Part shown: positions 11,431 through 22,399 of the stretch, piece by piece
Layout: each line of letters starts with the position of its first letter
How positions within the stretch are numbered: position 1 is the first letter of the stretch
Assembly (NCBI GenBank): GCA_026119935.1
Contig: JALRMH010000073.1
Coordinates: 1 to 64,000, forward strand
DNA length: 64,000 nucleotides
Direction: 5' to 3'
Source of the DNA: Endothia cerciana
Taxonomy: Eukaryota > Ascomycota > Sordariomycetes > Diaporthales > Cryphonectriaceae
Position numbers and translations under genes: made by a program
The notes under the pieces: model-generated
The model's input: only the letters and a program-made list of their open reading frames with translations
What the model was told of the DNA's origin: nothing
Databases searched by the model: none

Positions 11431-12435
11431 GATGTTGGATGTGCTGCGGTGCTCCCATAAGTTCTCACAACGGCAGATAACAATAAATATGAGGTTGAGA
11501 GCTGCGAACCCCTTATATGTACCAGGCGCGCACCTTTCATCCTCCACCTCTGTGTCGTCTGGGGCGTAACCTCGGAGTATTCGGAAGTAAGTCTGGGCCG
11601 GGCCCCGAGCGGTCGTCTAGGGATTGTGGCACGACTAGCCACGGTTTTCTCCTCACACCTATCTTACTACTCTTATCTGGGGCAATAATCTTGGGTTCGG
11701 CGGTCAAACATTAGTGCGGACTTACGAAGGCGAAGCCCGCTCTGTGCGGACTTGGTCCTGACAGCCGAGTTAAAAGCCGGTATGCACCAGATGACAGACT
11801 GAATCTGACAACTTCGCGACTGAGCGTAGAAAAGCCCCATTATATGACCGGCTGCTTGTCGTAGGTATGATGATGCTGGCTTCGATTGCCCCTCAAGGTA
11901 GTCGCCAGCAAGGCCCCACTAGCCGGGCACCTGGTCGCTTCTCTCCTCAGCGATCAGTCCCCAAGGTCAAGTAGGCGGCCACCGTCACCATCCCCAGCAT
12001 TCGCCCTAGGAAGCATTCTATGGACCATCTACGCCTGTGCGATGAGCACTTCATATGCCCCAATGATTGTGATCTTCCCCTTCGAGTCTACAAGGATGTC
12101 GCGCGCTAGCGATAGCTAGACATCTTCGAGAGTATAATGTGTAGCATGAGAAAGTCCGCTCATTGGAGTCAATGAGCAAAAGCTTGGGATTATGTCCACT
12201 TTCCTCTCCATCGGCATGCACACAAATCGCCTTGACTGATGCATCAGACACTGTGCAACACATCCAGGGAGACGGATAACCTGAAAGGCCCCCCCCCCAG
12301 GATTTTGGAAGAGCCACCTTAGTTGACTGCGTTTTAAGAGACTTAGCGATGATATTTGCGCCACCACATCTTGCACTTGCGCGGTCCCTAACCTCCTTCT
12401 GCGTCCTCTCCCCGCCGACTTGGCGCCTTCCCACC
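11431..12435. other. Intergenic region between LDI-like and BuGZ-like genes
   Basis: About 1 kb with a C run at 12,289-12,298 and two copies of GTGCGGACTT near 11,714 and 11,746. Frames here are short shadows. The right-hand 300 bp is presumably the 3' untranslated region of the zinc finger gene. No gene seen. Confidence 0.5.
11512..11518 (-). promoter_or_regulatory. Candidate TATA-like element for the LDI-like gene
   Basis: ATATAAG on the minus strand about 85 bp upstream of the ATG at 11430. It lies inside the longer frame that begins at 11547, which supports the shorter start. Motif match only. Confidence 0.3.
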
Positions 12436-13649
12436 CTATGCTTCCAATGGCTGCCATTGGTACTTGGGCATCATGGCCATCTTCTCTTCGGGACTGAAAT
12501 CCGTATCCGCATACACCATGCGGCCCTTCTCCTTCTTTGATCTCTTCTCGGCGCCCTCCGCAGCAGGAGCAGCACCGTCCGTCGGCGTCTTCGCGGGCTT
12601 GATACCAGCCTCCGCCATACGGATGAGCTGGTCGATGTCGTCGCCCTGCCGTGCTGTGCCAGCCACAAGCTCGTCCACTGTCGAAGCGCCGCCAGCCGGA
12701 TAGCCTCCTGGTGGGCCTTGGCCGGGATAGTAGTTTGCTGGATATCCAGGTCGCTGGGGCAGGTTTGGTGCGGCCGGGAGAGAGGGAGGTCGTGCGGGAA
12801 GGTTGGATGGAGGATATTGGCTGTAGCCGGCCGGAGGGGGTGCGCCGTTTGCTGGGTAGTTCGGGTAGCTGGGTTGGCCATAGGCCTGAGGTGGGTTGAA
12901 CGGAGGGTTCTGAGGTGCGTAAGTATAATGTCTGAGGATGTAGTTTTGATCGCACTTACGAATGTACCAGGGCTGCCAGCCTGACCGGGGCTTTGTGCAC
13001 TGCCTGGTGCGGGAACTGGAGCGCCATTGGCACCGGCCGCTTTTGCGGCTGCCTTCCTGGCCCTGAATTCTGCAAACCTCTTCTTCAAGTCCTCAGGTGC
13101 CTCGATCTTGATCTTCTTGGCAGGCCGGCCTTCTCCAGGTGGTGGGTTGCCAGTGGCCTCGAAGCGTTCCCTCTGGGCGTCGAAGTAGTTCTTGACGATC
13201 CGCTCCTCGTGTTGCTTTCTGACATCCTCGGGCAAGCCCTCCATTCCGAAGATCTCCACATCCAGCCCCTGGCGATTAGGAAGAGCATTTTCGACGTGGG
13301 ACAGCGATTCCTTGTGGACTTGGTTCATGTGCACGGAGAGACCTGCGAGCGGACACTGTCAGCTGATGGTAACCCTCAGATGAGGTGCTTGACCGCAAGT
13401 TGCGACTTACCTCCGGCGGTGTTGAGCCTTCGGCCACATCGGTCGCACTTGAAGTGTTTGGCCTTCTGGTGGGAGATGAGAAGCTTGAGATCCTCGAAGT
13501 CACGTTCGCCTGCATTGGCCAATGGTCAGTAAGGGATGGTTACGCCGCGGCGCATTGATGGCAGCGAGCAGTGGGAGCTCACAGTAGTAGCACCACGGCC
13601 GCTGGAGGAGCTCCTCGACATTGGGGTGACCGCGCTTCTTCTTGCCCAT
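12436..13649 (-). CDS. BuGZ/ZNF207-like C2H2 zinc finger protein
   Basis: Four exons: 13649-13583, 13509-13411, 13342-12960 and 12909-12436. The introns are 73, 68 and 50 bp, and the joined frame is 340 codons plus stop. The protein starts MGKKKRGHPNVEELLQRPWC and carries two C2H2 zinc fingers in residues about 20-70 (CYYC...HQKAKH, then CDRCG...HMNQVH). The conserved ESLSHVENALPNRQGLDVEIFGMEGLP block follows. This N-terminal unit is characteristic of the BuGZ/ZNF207 family, which in animals binds microtubules and Bub3 and supports kinetochore and splicing functions. The middle is rich in Pro, Tyr, Gly and Asn (low-complexity, plausibly phase-separating as in BuGZ). The C-terminus has the conserved KGRMVYADTDFSPEEKMA segment. 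A GLEBS Bub3-binding motif is not obvious. The gene is divergent from the PXB gene at 14,952. Confidence 0.88.
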
Positions 13650-14951
13650 CTTGTCAGTGTATTCGGTCGGTGGCAGGCCCGCGATAGGTGACGAATTTGA
13701 GGATGACGGGTTGACGCGTTGCGTGTGTTGATGGGTGGGAGCTGTAGTCCGTGGAGGGTGGTTGTCGCTGAATGAAGCTGGACGTCGAAAAGTCCAGAGC
13801 CAGCCTCTCAGGCCTCGTGCCTGGCCTTCAACCTTGCCGCGGGCGGTACAAACGCGACAGATTCGCGCTAACCCCCACCTGGATTAGTGGTGAGTGAGCG
13901 CCCCCGGCAAAGCTGGTCCTCCCTGTCGACCACGTCCAGTGAGGTCGGTGAGGTCACCTCTCTCCTTTTACCTTTTCTTCTTTTCCTTTCCTTTTTCTTT
14001 GAACCTCTTTTCTAATCCCGTCACTTACTCCTTCGTCCTGTAAAGTCCCAAGGCACACTGCATTTTTGAGTTGGCGCGTCCATCTGCTCGTTGCATGAAA
14101 CATCCACGCGACCGATTGAGCAACGAGCTCAACTAGAACGACAAATGCAAAAAGTTACCCCTTTGGGACTTGCACTACTGGGACGGTTGAACAAAGCATA
14201 CGGCTCACTTGTGCCCTGTCCTCTTCTTATCAGCCTGTCGATCTGTCTGTTGTCCCGCGTTTGTGGATAGTACATGGCACACGGGCAGTGACAGGATATC
14301 GCTACACGGACATATTTTCTTCCAAGCCGGATCTATTTATGTCTACAGCTACATGAGCAGCCTGGTCGAGCCTCATCTCATCTTCCAGCACGAGGGTGGC
14401 ACCGTGGATCTGCTTCAGATCACCCCGATCACAATCTCTCTCGTCCTCCACCGTCTGGTTCAAGCCGTCAGCAGACGACGAGACGCAAAGAATAGTCCAC
14501 GGCATAGCTTACTGCACAGCTCTCATCTCATTTTCCGTTTCGACACACGGTCGATACCTCGACCACGAGTTTTACTTTACTTGTCAACTAGCCTTCTTTG
14601 ACATATTCTTGTCTGGACGCACCAGCGCCAACAGTCTGGGGCTGCGCCAGCTATCCAGCCATATCAACTGAAACTCTCAATGTCCCGCTCCCACATGTGT
14701 GGATACTCCACAAGCTCGTCTCAAACATCAGAACTAGACGGACCCATCATGCCAGAAGTTGTCCAGTGATACGGTCTGCAAACATACACTCATCACCTTG
14801 ACCCCCAACATAAGGACGTCTCTTTCCCGCAACGATCTGTTCTCTGCACCATAGCCAACGAGGTCATCCGAAGGCCTCCCCTTCATCTTTTACACATATC
14901 TACTACAGCTGTGAAAACGGGCTCTACCTCGAACAAAATCACACCGGAGTC
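13650..14951. other. Divergent promoter region
   Basis: About 1.3 kb between two divergently transcribed genes. Near 13,960-14,010 it has a strong pyrimidine tract (CTTTT/CCTTTT repeats), typical of fungal promoters and leaders. Open frames between 14,209 and 14,801 overlap one another in three frames and look like chance frames in the 5' leader of the PXB gene. No gene supported. Confidence 0.55.
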
Positions 14952-17236
14952 ATGACTTCAGACTTACCTCACTCCCTCACCCCTCTGCAGCTGCGCGCCC
15001 TCTTCGATATCCTCAACCACAATGAGACGTATCGGGAAGCAGAGAGCTTCAAGCATCGCCATGCGATCAGGGAATACGGCTACCCTTTCACTAATGCCGA
15101 AACACTCCAGCGTAACTCATCCAGCCTGACCTATCACCCAAAATCCTCAACACCCTTGCTACAGCTCCTTCTCACAAGATGCATCCTCACAGTGCCCAGG
15201 GTGAACAATCTCCCTCCTGACTTCTGGCCCTACAACTTCCAGGGCATCATGGTCAAGCTCGCCGATGCGAATCTCTCTGAATCGTACGACAAGGGCACGC
15301 TAGGTACTAGGAAAACCCTGGCGACCGGGGCATCAGTCATTCACGAGGCATTGACGAGGGGCTTGCTGGGCGGTGTGCCGAAGAGCGCGGGCACGACCGG
15401 CCTGAAAGAGAGGACATACGACGTGACACAGTCGTCCGAGCTGGAGAGGGCGTGGAACGAGTGTATCCATGAGCTGATCCATGGGGATCTGGCCGACGAG
15501 CTATTCGACCACTGCGCGAGGACGGCGGATCTCGAGGCACATTCGCCAGCTGCGTCGGCGGCTGTCGACTATGTGATAATGCACCTTGCCTCCCTGCTGC
15601 ACCACATCTTTGTGTTGTCTTCAGAAGGGCAATACTTACTGAAGCTGATCGAGAATGTCTTCAGGCTGGTTCCCTTCTCAAGCGTGAAAGCCTCGTTAAG
15701 AATAGGCAATGCGGCAACAATGATCAACGGTATGATGCGAATTTTTCTGGTCAAAATGAGCGTTGGAGCGATGACGAACTGGATGGGCCTGACGAGTGGC
15801 GCTGACGACGGGATGAATTTATTACAGAGGTAAGGGCTCGATAGGATCGAGGAAGCCAACGCGTAAAATCCGACTGATGCCTCTGCAGAATAATATCTTT
15901 GGTACTGTCCTGGGACGCCAGCGAGTTTCGCAAACAAGCCAGCCAGATCGAGTCAGCCAAGGAGCGGCCGACGAAGGAGCAGCTCGCCGCACTTAAGGAG
16001 CATCTCGACATGCCTGCCGAAGCCCACCGGGCCATGCGGGAGATCAGCATGACCCAGGAAAAATCCATCGTCGCCGTGATCTTCGAGACCACTGACCCAG
16101 AGACAGCGGCTTCGCTCACAGAGCCACAACATACTCAGTGCCTGGAGTGGTTCTCGGCGATGCTCTCGGCACGCGACCGAGATGAAATCACCAAGGTCCT
16201 GTGCAGATCAAACCCCGACTATCTTACCGCCGCACTGCGGGGTGCGGTGAGCACGTACGAGCCCTTCATCCGGGCCATCCATGAGTCGATGGACCTGAAG
16301 GCGCACGTCACCTCCATGGAGACATTCGTGTCGGATTTCATCGAGACGAGCAAGCCGAAACAAGTAAAGGGCGGATGGCGGCTGAAGAAAAACGGAAAGT
16401 CGAAGGCGGAAGACAGCAGGCCGCCGTCGGTGGAGGACTACGTCTCATTGCTCAGGCGGAACAAGGGCTTGTTCTACAACTACTGCCACGACTTCGCCAA
16501 AAACTGCTCGGACCTGCGCGAGCAGTTCCGGGCTTGGGCACATATCGCCGTCAACGAGTTCAACCAGCATCACGACTCGGCTCGACCAGACGGGGCCGGT
16601 GCGATAAGCGACAAGCTACAAGATCTGTACACCCAGCTCCCGGAGGAGATTCAAAGGAGCGTCCTCGCAGACCTGGACGCACACGCGTCGTACCTCTCGA
16701 AACTCGACACGCTCTCCAGCCTTCGCATGCAGCGCGTGCTGGACCAGCTTGATAGGCAATCCGACGGCGACGAAGAGCCCGAGAAGAGCAAGGGTGGCTG
16801 GGCGAGCAGCAACCCCTCCTCCAGAGCTACTTCTCCCTACTGCGCCTCCTCAGGCGGGTCGAGCATGTCCGGCCCGGGGGTATACCTCATGCGTTGGGAA
16901 TCCCTCCTCGACAGGACGCCCATCACGCCCGCCGTGCCGAACGGGCCCGTGCGGTATGGGAGGGACGTCAAGGGGCAGAAGGCCTGGGGTAAGACGGTCG
17001 CCGAGGACCTCAAGGGCGGCTGGGACGCCGGCGCGATCGCCAGGGAGGAGGACCGAGTGATCCCGGAAGCGCCGGACTCTAAGCTCGTGGTGGACGTGCT
17101 GGGTGAGCATTTCAGGGTCCTCGTCAATGAGAAGATCGGAGAGGTGGTGCCTGCTATCAGTGAGAAGGCTGGGAATGTCTTGGGTTCGGAGCAGGAGTTG
17201 GCGCACGGGATGGAGGGGATAAAAATGCCTGGGTAG
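14952..17236 (+). CDS. PXB / DUF3818 domain protein
   Basis: Two exons, 14952-15829 and 15889-17236, separated by a 59-bp intron (phase 2). Joined product 741 residues. The N-terminal about 150 residues (SLTPLQLRALFDILNHNETY...LLTRCILTVPR) match the PX-associated PXB domain. The rest, with the LSWDASEFRKQ and VEDYVSLLRRNKGLFYNYCHDFAKN blocks, matches DUF3818. In yeast and other fungi these domains flank a PX lipid-binding domain in lipid-associated, trafficking-related proteins. Here I see no RR(Y/F)SDF-type PX core, so this looks like the PX-less paralogue found in filamentous fungi. The region at about 580-640 is low-complexity Ser/Pro. Biochemical role unknown; membrane association is an inference from the family. 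Confidence 0.8.
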
Positions 17237-18871
17237 AGGTTATCGTCAATCTTCAAGGGACGGGGTTGGCTTACTCTTGATTTGGCATTGAACACGGATA
17301 TACAACACTAGGTAGGTGTACATAGTTCAACCGCATCTTAGCGGCTATAAAACGTCTTTTGCGCAATAGAACACTTGTATTGAGATGACTCTCAAGATTT
17401 CACCCTTTCATAGAATCCAAGCTCCTCTTTCCATTGTTTTATACTGCCCTTCCAGAATGCCTGCTGCTCATCCTATCATTGCAAGGTCAACTAGATAAAT
17501 CAACCACTCTGGACCCCTGCACGTAGAGTTTGGCTGGCTTCATGAGCTCTTGGTGTTAGAGATTAGCAGTTGACCTCCATATTGTCTGTATACAACTCAC
17601 GCCATTGCCGATCACCTCGACCACCCGATCCGCATTGAGCATCACACACGGCGGCCAGCCATGACGACTGTCGGAGGTCGAGGCTTTTGCGCAGAGGGAC
17701 AAATGCAGATGTTTACTTATATTCATTACTACCTTGCGGCTGGAGTACGGCTGCGCTGGCTGCCATCAAGATCTCTAGAACCCGGGCGCAAGTACCACCC
17801 ATCACTCGGGGGTGTCGTTGGGCCTCAGCTTAAGCTCTGTACGCACGTAGAACGGGTCGTGATGGCGGATCGACCGAGCCTCCATCAAACAAGCTTGTCG
17901 GAACAAGAGCCCCACCGACAGAACGGGGTGTCAGGTCTAGGCGCCAGGAGGAGGACAGGAAAAGGTGCCACCATTTTCGTCGACTCGGTTCATTGTTTCG
18001 AAACGTCGCCTGCAGTCCTTGGTGGCCCTGTTCATTTCCGGGATCCTGGCGGCCCAGTCTGACCTGAGAGACGCTACCAGCCCCAGAAACACGACGTGCT
18101 CGTTCTTGCGCGTTGATACAGACTCGATATACCCCTCGCAAGTCTCGCCTGACCATGTCACCAAGAGGGACTTCGCCTTGGACACCGTGAACTACGAGGT
18201 CGGACGGGATCATCACCAGGCTGTTCTCAAGTGTCTATCAGCGGGAACACAGTGCCTTCAGGGGCATCGCCGCCAAGCATAAACGCCTGGAAACATCCCG
18301 ATTGGTGCAATTTCAGCGGCCCACTCCGCCTTGAGGGGTCGTCATCAAGCTCAGACGACATTCCGCCTGGGCGGCATCGTGAACCTGGACTGTTTCCCCT
18401 GACGTTTGTCCAGACAAGGCCACCTCTCGCGCGCTTCCGAGAAGACGGCCCTGCTTGGCGTGTTCTGCACTATCAAGATCCATGCAGCCTCTCGCATGAA
18501 GTCATGCCGGAGAGGCGGGCGTACTCGGTAGCGGAGTACTTGAAGTGTTGCTCCTGCAATTACCTGTGCCTCCATCCTTGTGTCGTCCATGGGCAGGGGG
18601 TGCTGGGAAGGGGGATGAGGCTCTCATTAATAAATATCATGAACAGCCCAAAAGCCCTCACTCTCCTGTTTCCGTGCTGCGTTCTGTTGCTTGCGACTCT
18701 GCTTCATCGACGATCACTCTTTTCGTTCGCTTTACTCACTCCCATTCACTCTTTTTGGCTCTGGTTAGCTGACAAGCCCGACACGGATACTCATCAGAAG
18801 CATCCATTCTTTTCAAAACGAATCCCAAGTATTTGCACCTGAAGACCAGTGGTCCCGAAAACACCGTCAAC
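17237..18871. other. Intergenic region between PXB and GH131 genes
   Basis: About 1.6 kb. The minus strand between 17,830 and 18,590 has three overlapping frames of 79-128 codons, two with fairly protein-like composition, but no joined structure or family can be supported. They may be relics or chance frames. The last 250 bp are pyrimidine-rich and form the likely promoter and leader of the GH131 gene. Confidence 0.45.
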
Positions 18872-19984
18872 ATGATCAAGCAAACTGCCCTCGCCGCCCT
18901 CGCAGCGCACCTCGTCCGTCTTGCTGCCGCAGGTACGACGGAGTGGTCCGGCAGCTTCAACGACATGACCATTGCTACCCTGGAGGACTGGTCCTGGTCG
19001 AACGAGGTCGGCGAGTACCAGTGGTACATCTACGGCACCGGAAACACCACCGACTACGTCGCCTTCGACGCGAGCTACGCCAACCCGGACGACAGCTCCA
19101 GCACCCAGGGCGCCAAGATCACCCTGACCTCCACCTCGTACTGGGAGGGCCAGACCATGCGCCGGACGGAGCTCATCCCCCAGGCGAGCGACACCAGCGC
19201 CATCGACTCGGGCACCCTGTACTACCACTTCTCGCTCATGCGTGAAGACACCAACGCCCCCTCGGTTGCGCGCGAGCACCAGATCGCCTTCTTCGAGTCC
19301 CACTTCACCGAGCTGCAGTACGGCCTGTCCTCCGGCGCCAGCGGCAGCGGCGACACCACCCTGCGGTGGATGGCCAACTCGGCCGAGCAATGGAATGTGA
19401 CCATGGACGCCGGTGTCTGGCACAACTTTGCCTACGAGATCGACTTTTCCGGCGGCACCGTCGGCCTGTGGCACTCCACCGGCGGTGACGACCTCACCAA
19501 CGTCGTCAGCCCCGTCTCCGCCTCCGCCAGCTCCAACGGCGAGGACTGGCACGTCGGCGTCCTCGAGCTGCCCGTCACCGGCGTCTCCGACACCACCGAG
19601 GACCTGTACTTCTCCGGTGTCTACATCGAGAGCGGCGACATCACCACCACCTTCTCCGGCTCTTCCGGCTCCAGCGCCGCATCTTCAGCTGTGGCCTCAT
19701 CTGCTGTTGCCAGCAGCACCGCCGTGGCGTCAAGCAGCACCGTTGTCGCGTCCAGTAGCTCCGTAGTTGCCTCCAGCTCCTCGGCTGCCGCCGTCGCCGC
19801 CACCTCGGCCACCTCCAGCGCCGTTGCTGTCGCTTCTTCCTCCGCAGCCCCTAGCTCTGCTGCCGCGACCTCGACCGTGGTGGCTGCCGCCAGCTCTGCT
19901 ACTCCCGCTACCACCGCCCTCGCTTCGTCCGCGTCTTCTTGCAAGCCCCGCACCAAGACCGTCTACGTTACGGCATCTGCTTGA
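18872..19984 (+). CDS. Secreted GH131 beta-glucanase with low-complexity tail
   Basis: Single exon, 370 codons. GH131 enzymes are fungal glucanases active on beta-1,3/1,6- and beta-1,4-glucans. The start at 18872 gives a 20-residue signal peptide (MIKQTALAALAAHLVRLAAA), whereas the frame opening at 18833 adds an unlikely N-terminus. The catalytic domain spans about 21-265, starting GTTEWSGSFND and containing the WSWSNEVGEYQWYIYG, MRRTELIPQ, REHQIAFFESHFTELQYG and HNFAYEIDF blocks typical of the family. The remaining about 100 residues are almost entirely Ala, Ser, Val and Thr, ending in a short Cys/Lys-containing tail (CKPRTKTVYVTASA). No cellulose-binding CBM1 is found at the end, unlike some family members. 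The tail could be an O-glycosylated wall-associating stalk. A GPI signal is not convincing because the terminus is not hydrophobic. Confidence 0.9.
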   Translation: MIKQTALAALAAHLVRLAAAGTTEWSGSFNDMTIATLEDWSWSNEVGEYQWYIYGTGNTTDYVAFDASYANPDDSSSTQGAKITLTSTSYWEGQTMRRTELIPQASDTSAIDSGTLYYHFSLMREDTNAPSVAREHQIAFFESHFTELQYGLSSGASGSGDTTLRWMANSAEQWNVTMDAGVWHNFAYEIDFSGGTVGLWHSTGGDDLTNVVSPVSASASSNGEDWHVGVLELPVTGVSDTTEDLYFSGVYIESGDITTTFSGSSGSSAASSAVASSAVASSTAVASSSTVVASSSSVVASSSSAAAVAATSATSSAVAVASSSAAPSSAAATSTVVAAASSATPATTALASSASSCKPRTKTVYVTASA

Positions 19985-20663
19985 GGTTGGGAACCGGGTT
20001 GGTCAGGTCCGTAGGCTGTGATGGGGTTGAGCAAAGTGGCCTGGGTCGTGTCCGAAACGATGACTCGATTAGCTTGTACATAGACTTGTTGTGCTTCGTG
20101 TCAATACTATTCTTTCAGACAGACATCCATGGCCTGCTATCTGTTTGCGTGATATGGACAGTACTGCACTAAGCTCAGGAAAATTGGAGCATACTAATCA
20201 CCGTGACGACCGGCGTGGCCTGGCAAGGGATCCAAGATGAGAAGCGATCTTTCCGGTATTCTGTGTCCAAGCACAACTTAACTCTTGTACCCGCAGGCTG
20301 TTCATTCAATAATTTCCCCATAAATGTGCGTTGCATATGCATTCGTGCATCCTGAGAAAGGTCCCACGGAAAACGTCCTTTGCTATAATATCAACCAATC
20401 GATAGCTTTCCTCAAATCCCCATCAAGAATCAAAAGTTTATGTAGAGGGAGTGTAAGAGAGAGAAAAGCAAACGCTTCAATGATATCAATAGAAAAACGT
20501 CCAAAACAACAACGATGGGATAAATTTATATAAATAATACAATAAAATAATATTATACCTTCAGAGATTGGAAAGTTTCTGAGTTGATCGAGGATACGGA
20601 ATGCAGATATTGCCAGAGGTGCGCAATCAGAATCGCCGAATGCTTGATCGTCTCCCGAGACTA
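19985..20663. other. AT-rich intergenic spacer
   Basis: About 680 bp, becoming very AT-rich at about 20,510-20,570 (ATAAATTTATATAAATAATAC...). No gene recognised. The two converging genes probably end here. Confidence 0.5.
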
Positions 20664-21344
20664 TCATTGTGCGCACTCGTCCTCCACCCAGGCCGCAAAC
20701 CTGTTACTCGCTTCTTTCGTGTTGGTTGTATGTCCGACTGCCTCCACATTTTCTCGAGCTGCCTTCAACACGTACAGGTAATCTTCCACTTCCTTGTGCA
20801 TGTTATTCATTGCGAGCTGCAGCGCGGTGTTGTGGTCGCCGTCCCTTGCGTCGATATCGGCGCCATGGACGACAAGTGTCTTGACAATCTCAAGATGCCC
20901 CTGGGATGCGGCATGGTGCAGGGCAGTCCGATCTTCGCCATCCCGATCATGAACTGCCTGGTTCACTCTCCAAGCCAGAAGTTCCGTCACCTTAACGTGT
21001 CCACCGACGACGGCCCAGTAAAGGGCCGTGTGGCCACTATAGTCTCCCTGTTTAGGATCAGCTCCCATGTCGAGGAGAAGAAACACGGCCAAATAATGCC
21101 CTTTGTGAGCCGCGACGTGGAGCGGGGTCATCTTGCCCTCCTTCGTGGCTGTGGTGCTGGCCTTGTTGCTGAGCAGAAGCCACATCATAGGAAGCTGGCC
21201 CTTCTCTGCTGCAGAGTAGAGAGGGGTTTTGCCTTGCTTGTCGGGCTTGTTGATGTCCGCGCCGGCTTCAATCAATAGCCATGCTGTCATTCCCTGTCCA
21301 TATTCGACGGCCCAGCGTAACGGTGTCCACGGCACGGAACTGAG
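20664..21344 (-). CDS. Ankyrin-repeat protein, 5' end unresolved (possible fragment)
   Basis: An open frame with six ankyrin-type repeats of about 33 residues (PLRWAVEYGQ..., TPLYSAAEKGQLPMMWLLL, TPLHVAAHKGHYLAVFLLL, TALYWAVVGGHVKVTELL, TALHHAASQGHLEIVKTLV, TALQLAMNNMHKEVEDYLY). A short C-terminal tail follows. Ankyrin repeats are protein-binding scaffolds, so no enzymatic role can be inferred. There is no in-frame ATG before the first repeat: the frame opens after a stop, and the first ATG lies inside repeat 1 (about 21,290). A splice acceptor TTCTTCAG ends at 21,345, so upstream exons are likely. A donor GTAATA near 21,421 would extend the frame in phase by a few codons before another stop. 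It may therefore be the 3' exon of a multi-exon gene or a truncated copy from a larger NLR-like or multi-ankyrin protein. Confidence 0.55.
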   Translation of the reverse strand, partial: LSSVPWTPLRWAVEYGQGMTAWLLIEAGADINKPDKQGKTPLYSAAEKGQLPMMWLLLSNKASTTATKEGKMTPLHVAAHKGHYLAVFLLLDMGADPKQGDYSGHTALYWAVVGGHVKVTELLAWRVNQAVHDRDGEDRTALHHAASQGHLEIVKTLVVHGADIDARDGDHNTALQLAMNNMHKEVEDYLYVLKAARENVEAVGHTTNTKEASNRFAAWVEDECAQ

Positions 21345-22399
21345 CTGAAGAATATGGATTCGGACCGGAGCTGTTGGGGTGATTAATATGTATTACTTAA
21401 TCCATCTCCGATATATTACATAGCAGTAGTCGTCCAGGGGGCGCTTGGCCTCGAAGCTGCGTCAGTAGTCCTAAAAATGGCATGCGGCGCCACAATAACG
21501 GGCAACCCAAAGCCCCGTCAGTTTTGGCGTTCACAACGTAGTCATAGCTCTTTCTCTGGATCAATGTAACCTTCATATAATGCCTGAGCGGCAAAATGTA
21601 CAAATTGACTGACAAGATTTGAGCGTCAGACCCGTTGTGAGGTAAGTGACCCGGGGAAGGGGGAGACAGTTACTCACTCACAACCACCTTTCTCACTGTT
21701 TGCGGTTGACTTGACTCAGTTAAGACTCAAGAGTGACGGTTTGAAACAATTGTAAGCAATCAAGTCATCGGCTGAAAAGGTACAGAACGCTGGTCTTTAT
21801 ACATATACACGGATGGTAATGTCTGAGACATGTACTCAAGCATCTTGATACAAAATCCGTCAGCTGACAACATGTTAGACTTTGTGCTACAATTTTCGTC
21901 TAATCAAATCCTCATTCATTATCTAGGTGGATTAGACATTGGGCGTCTCCCTTCGGCCTCTGAGACTGATTCACATTGTTCGGCGAGCCCGAAAAGCAGG
22001 ACCCAGGACCGTGTGGTTACATCGTGTGTCCGGCGAGTCTCTGCTCATTCTCCAGGTGCCAAGAGTGCACCGTACATGGTAGAAAATCTGTTCTGAGGGC
22101 CAGCCCACCTAGCGAAAGGATTCGATGGCGCTAAGGCCATAAGGACCTCAATGTACCTAGATCATGGCACCTACAGTAACAGCAATGCAAATTTTAAAGT
22201 CCTTGGAAAGATTGCTACATAAGTACCCAGGGAGGTAGTGTAGCCTTCAGTTGATTCTCCGCCTCCTTCCGCAAGTCTCCGAACCTCCGTGGCCTTCACA
22301 TATATAATTGGTTCGTGCACACTTCCTGGAATATCAAGACAGGGCCAACTCAGAAATCTCCTTGATCTTCACAGCTTATTTTGTTTCTCTTCCGTCACT
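21345..22399. other. Intergenic region upstream of the unknown secreted protein
   Basis: About 1 kb of moderately AT-rich DNA. It may contain unrecognised 5' exons of the ankyrin gene on the minus strand (about 21,400-21,620). Nothing else is supported apart from a TATA-like site near its right end. Confidence 0.4.
22302..22308 (+). promoter_or_regulatory. Candidate TATA box for the secreted orphan
   Basis: TATATAA about 92 bp upstream of the preferred ATG at 22400. It falls inside the longer open frame that begins at 22289, which favours the downstream start. Motif match only. Confidence 0.4.

Noticed and set aside
11430..11547. Upstream in-frame ATG for the LDI-like gene
   Set aside because: The extra 39 residues include a TATA-like element in their DNA and do not form a signal peptide; the start at 11430 is more natural.
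17830..18590. Overlapping minus-strand frames of 79-128 codons with partly protein-like composition
   Set aside because: No joined exon structure keeps the frame, the frames overlap each other in different phases and no family is recognisable. They may be relics.
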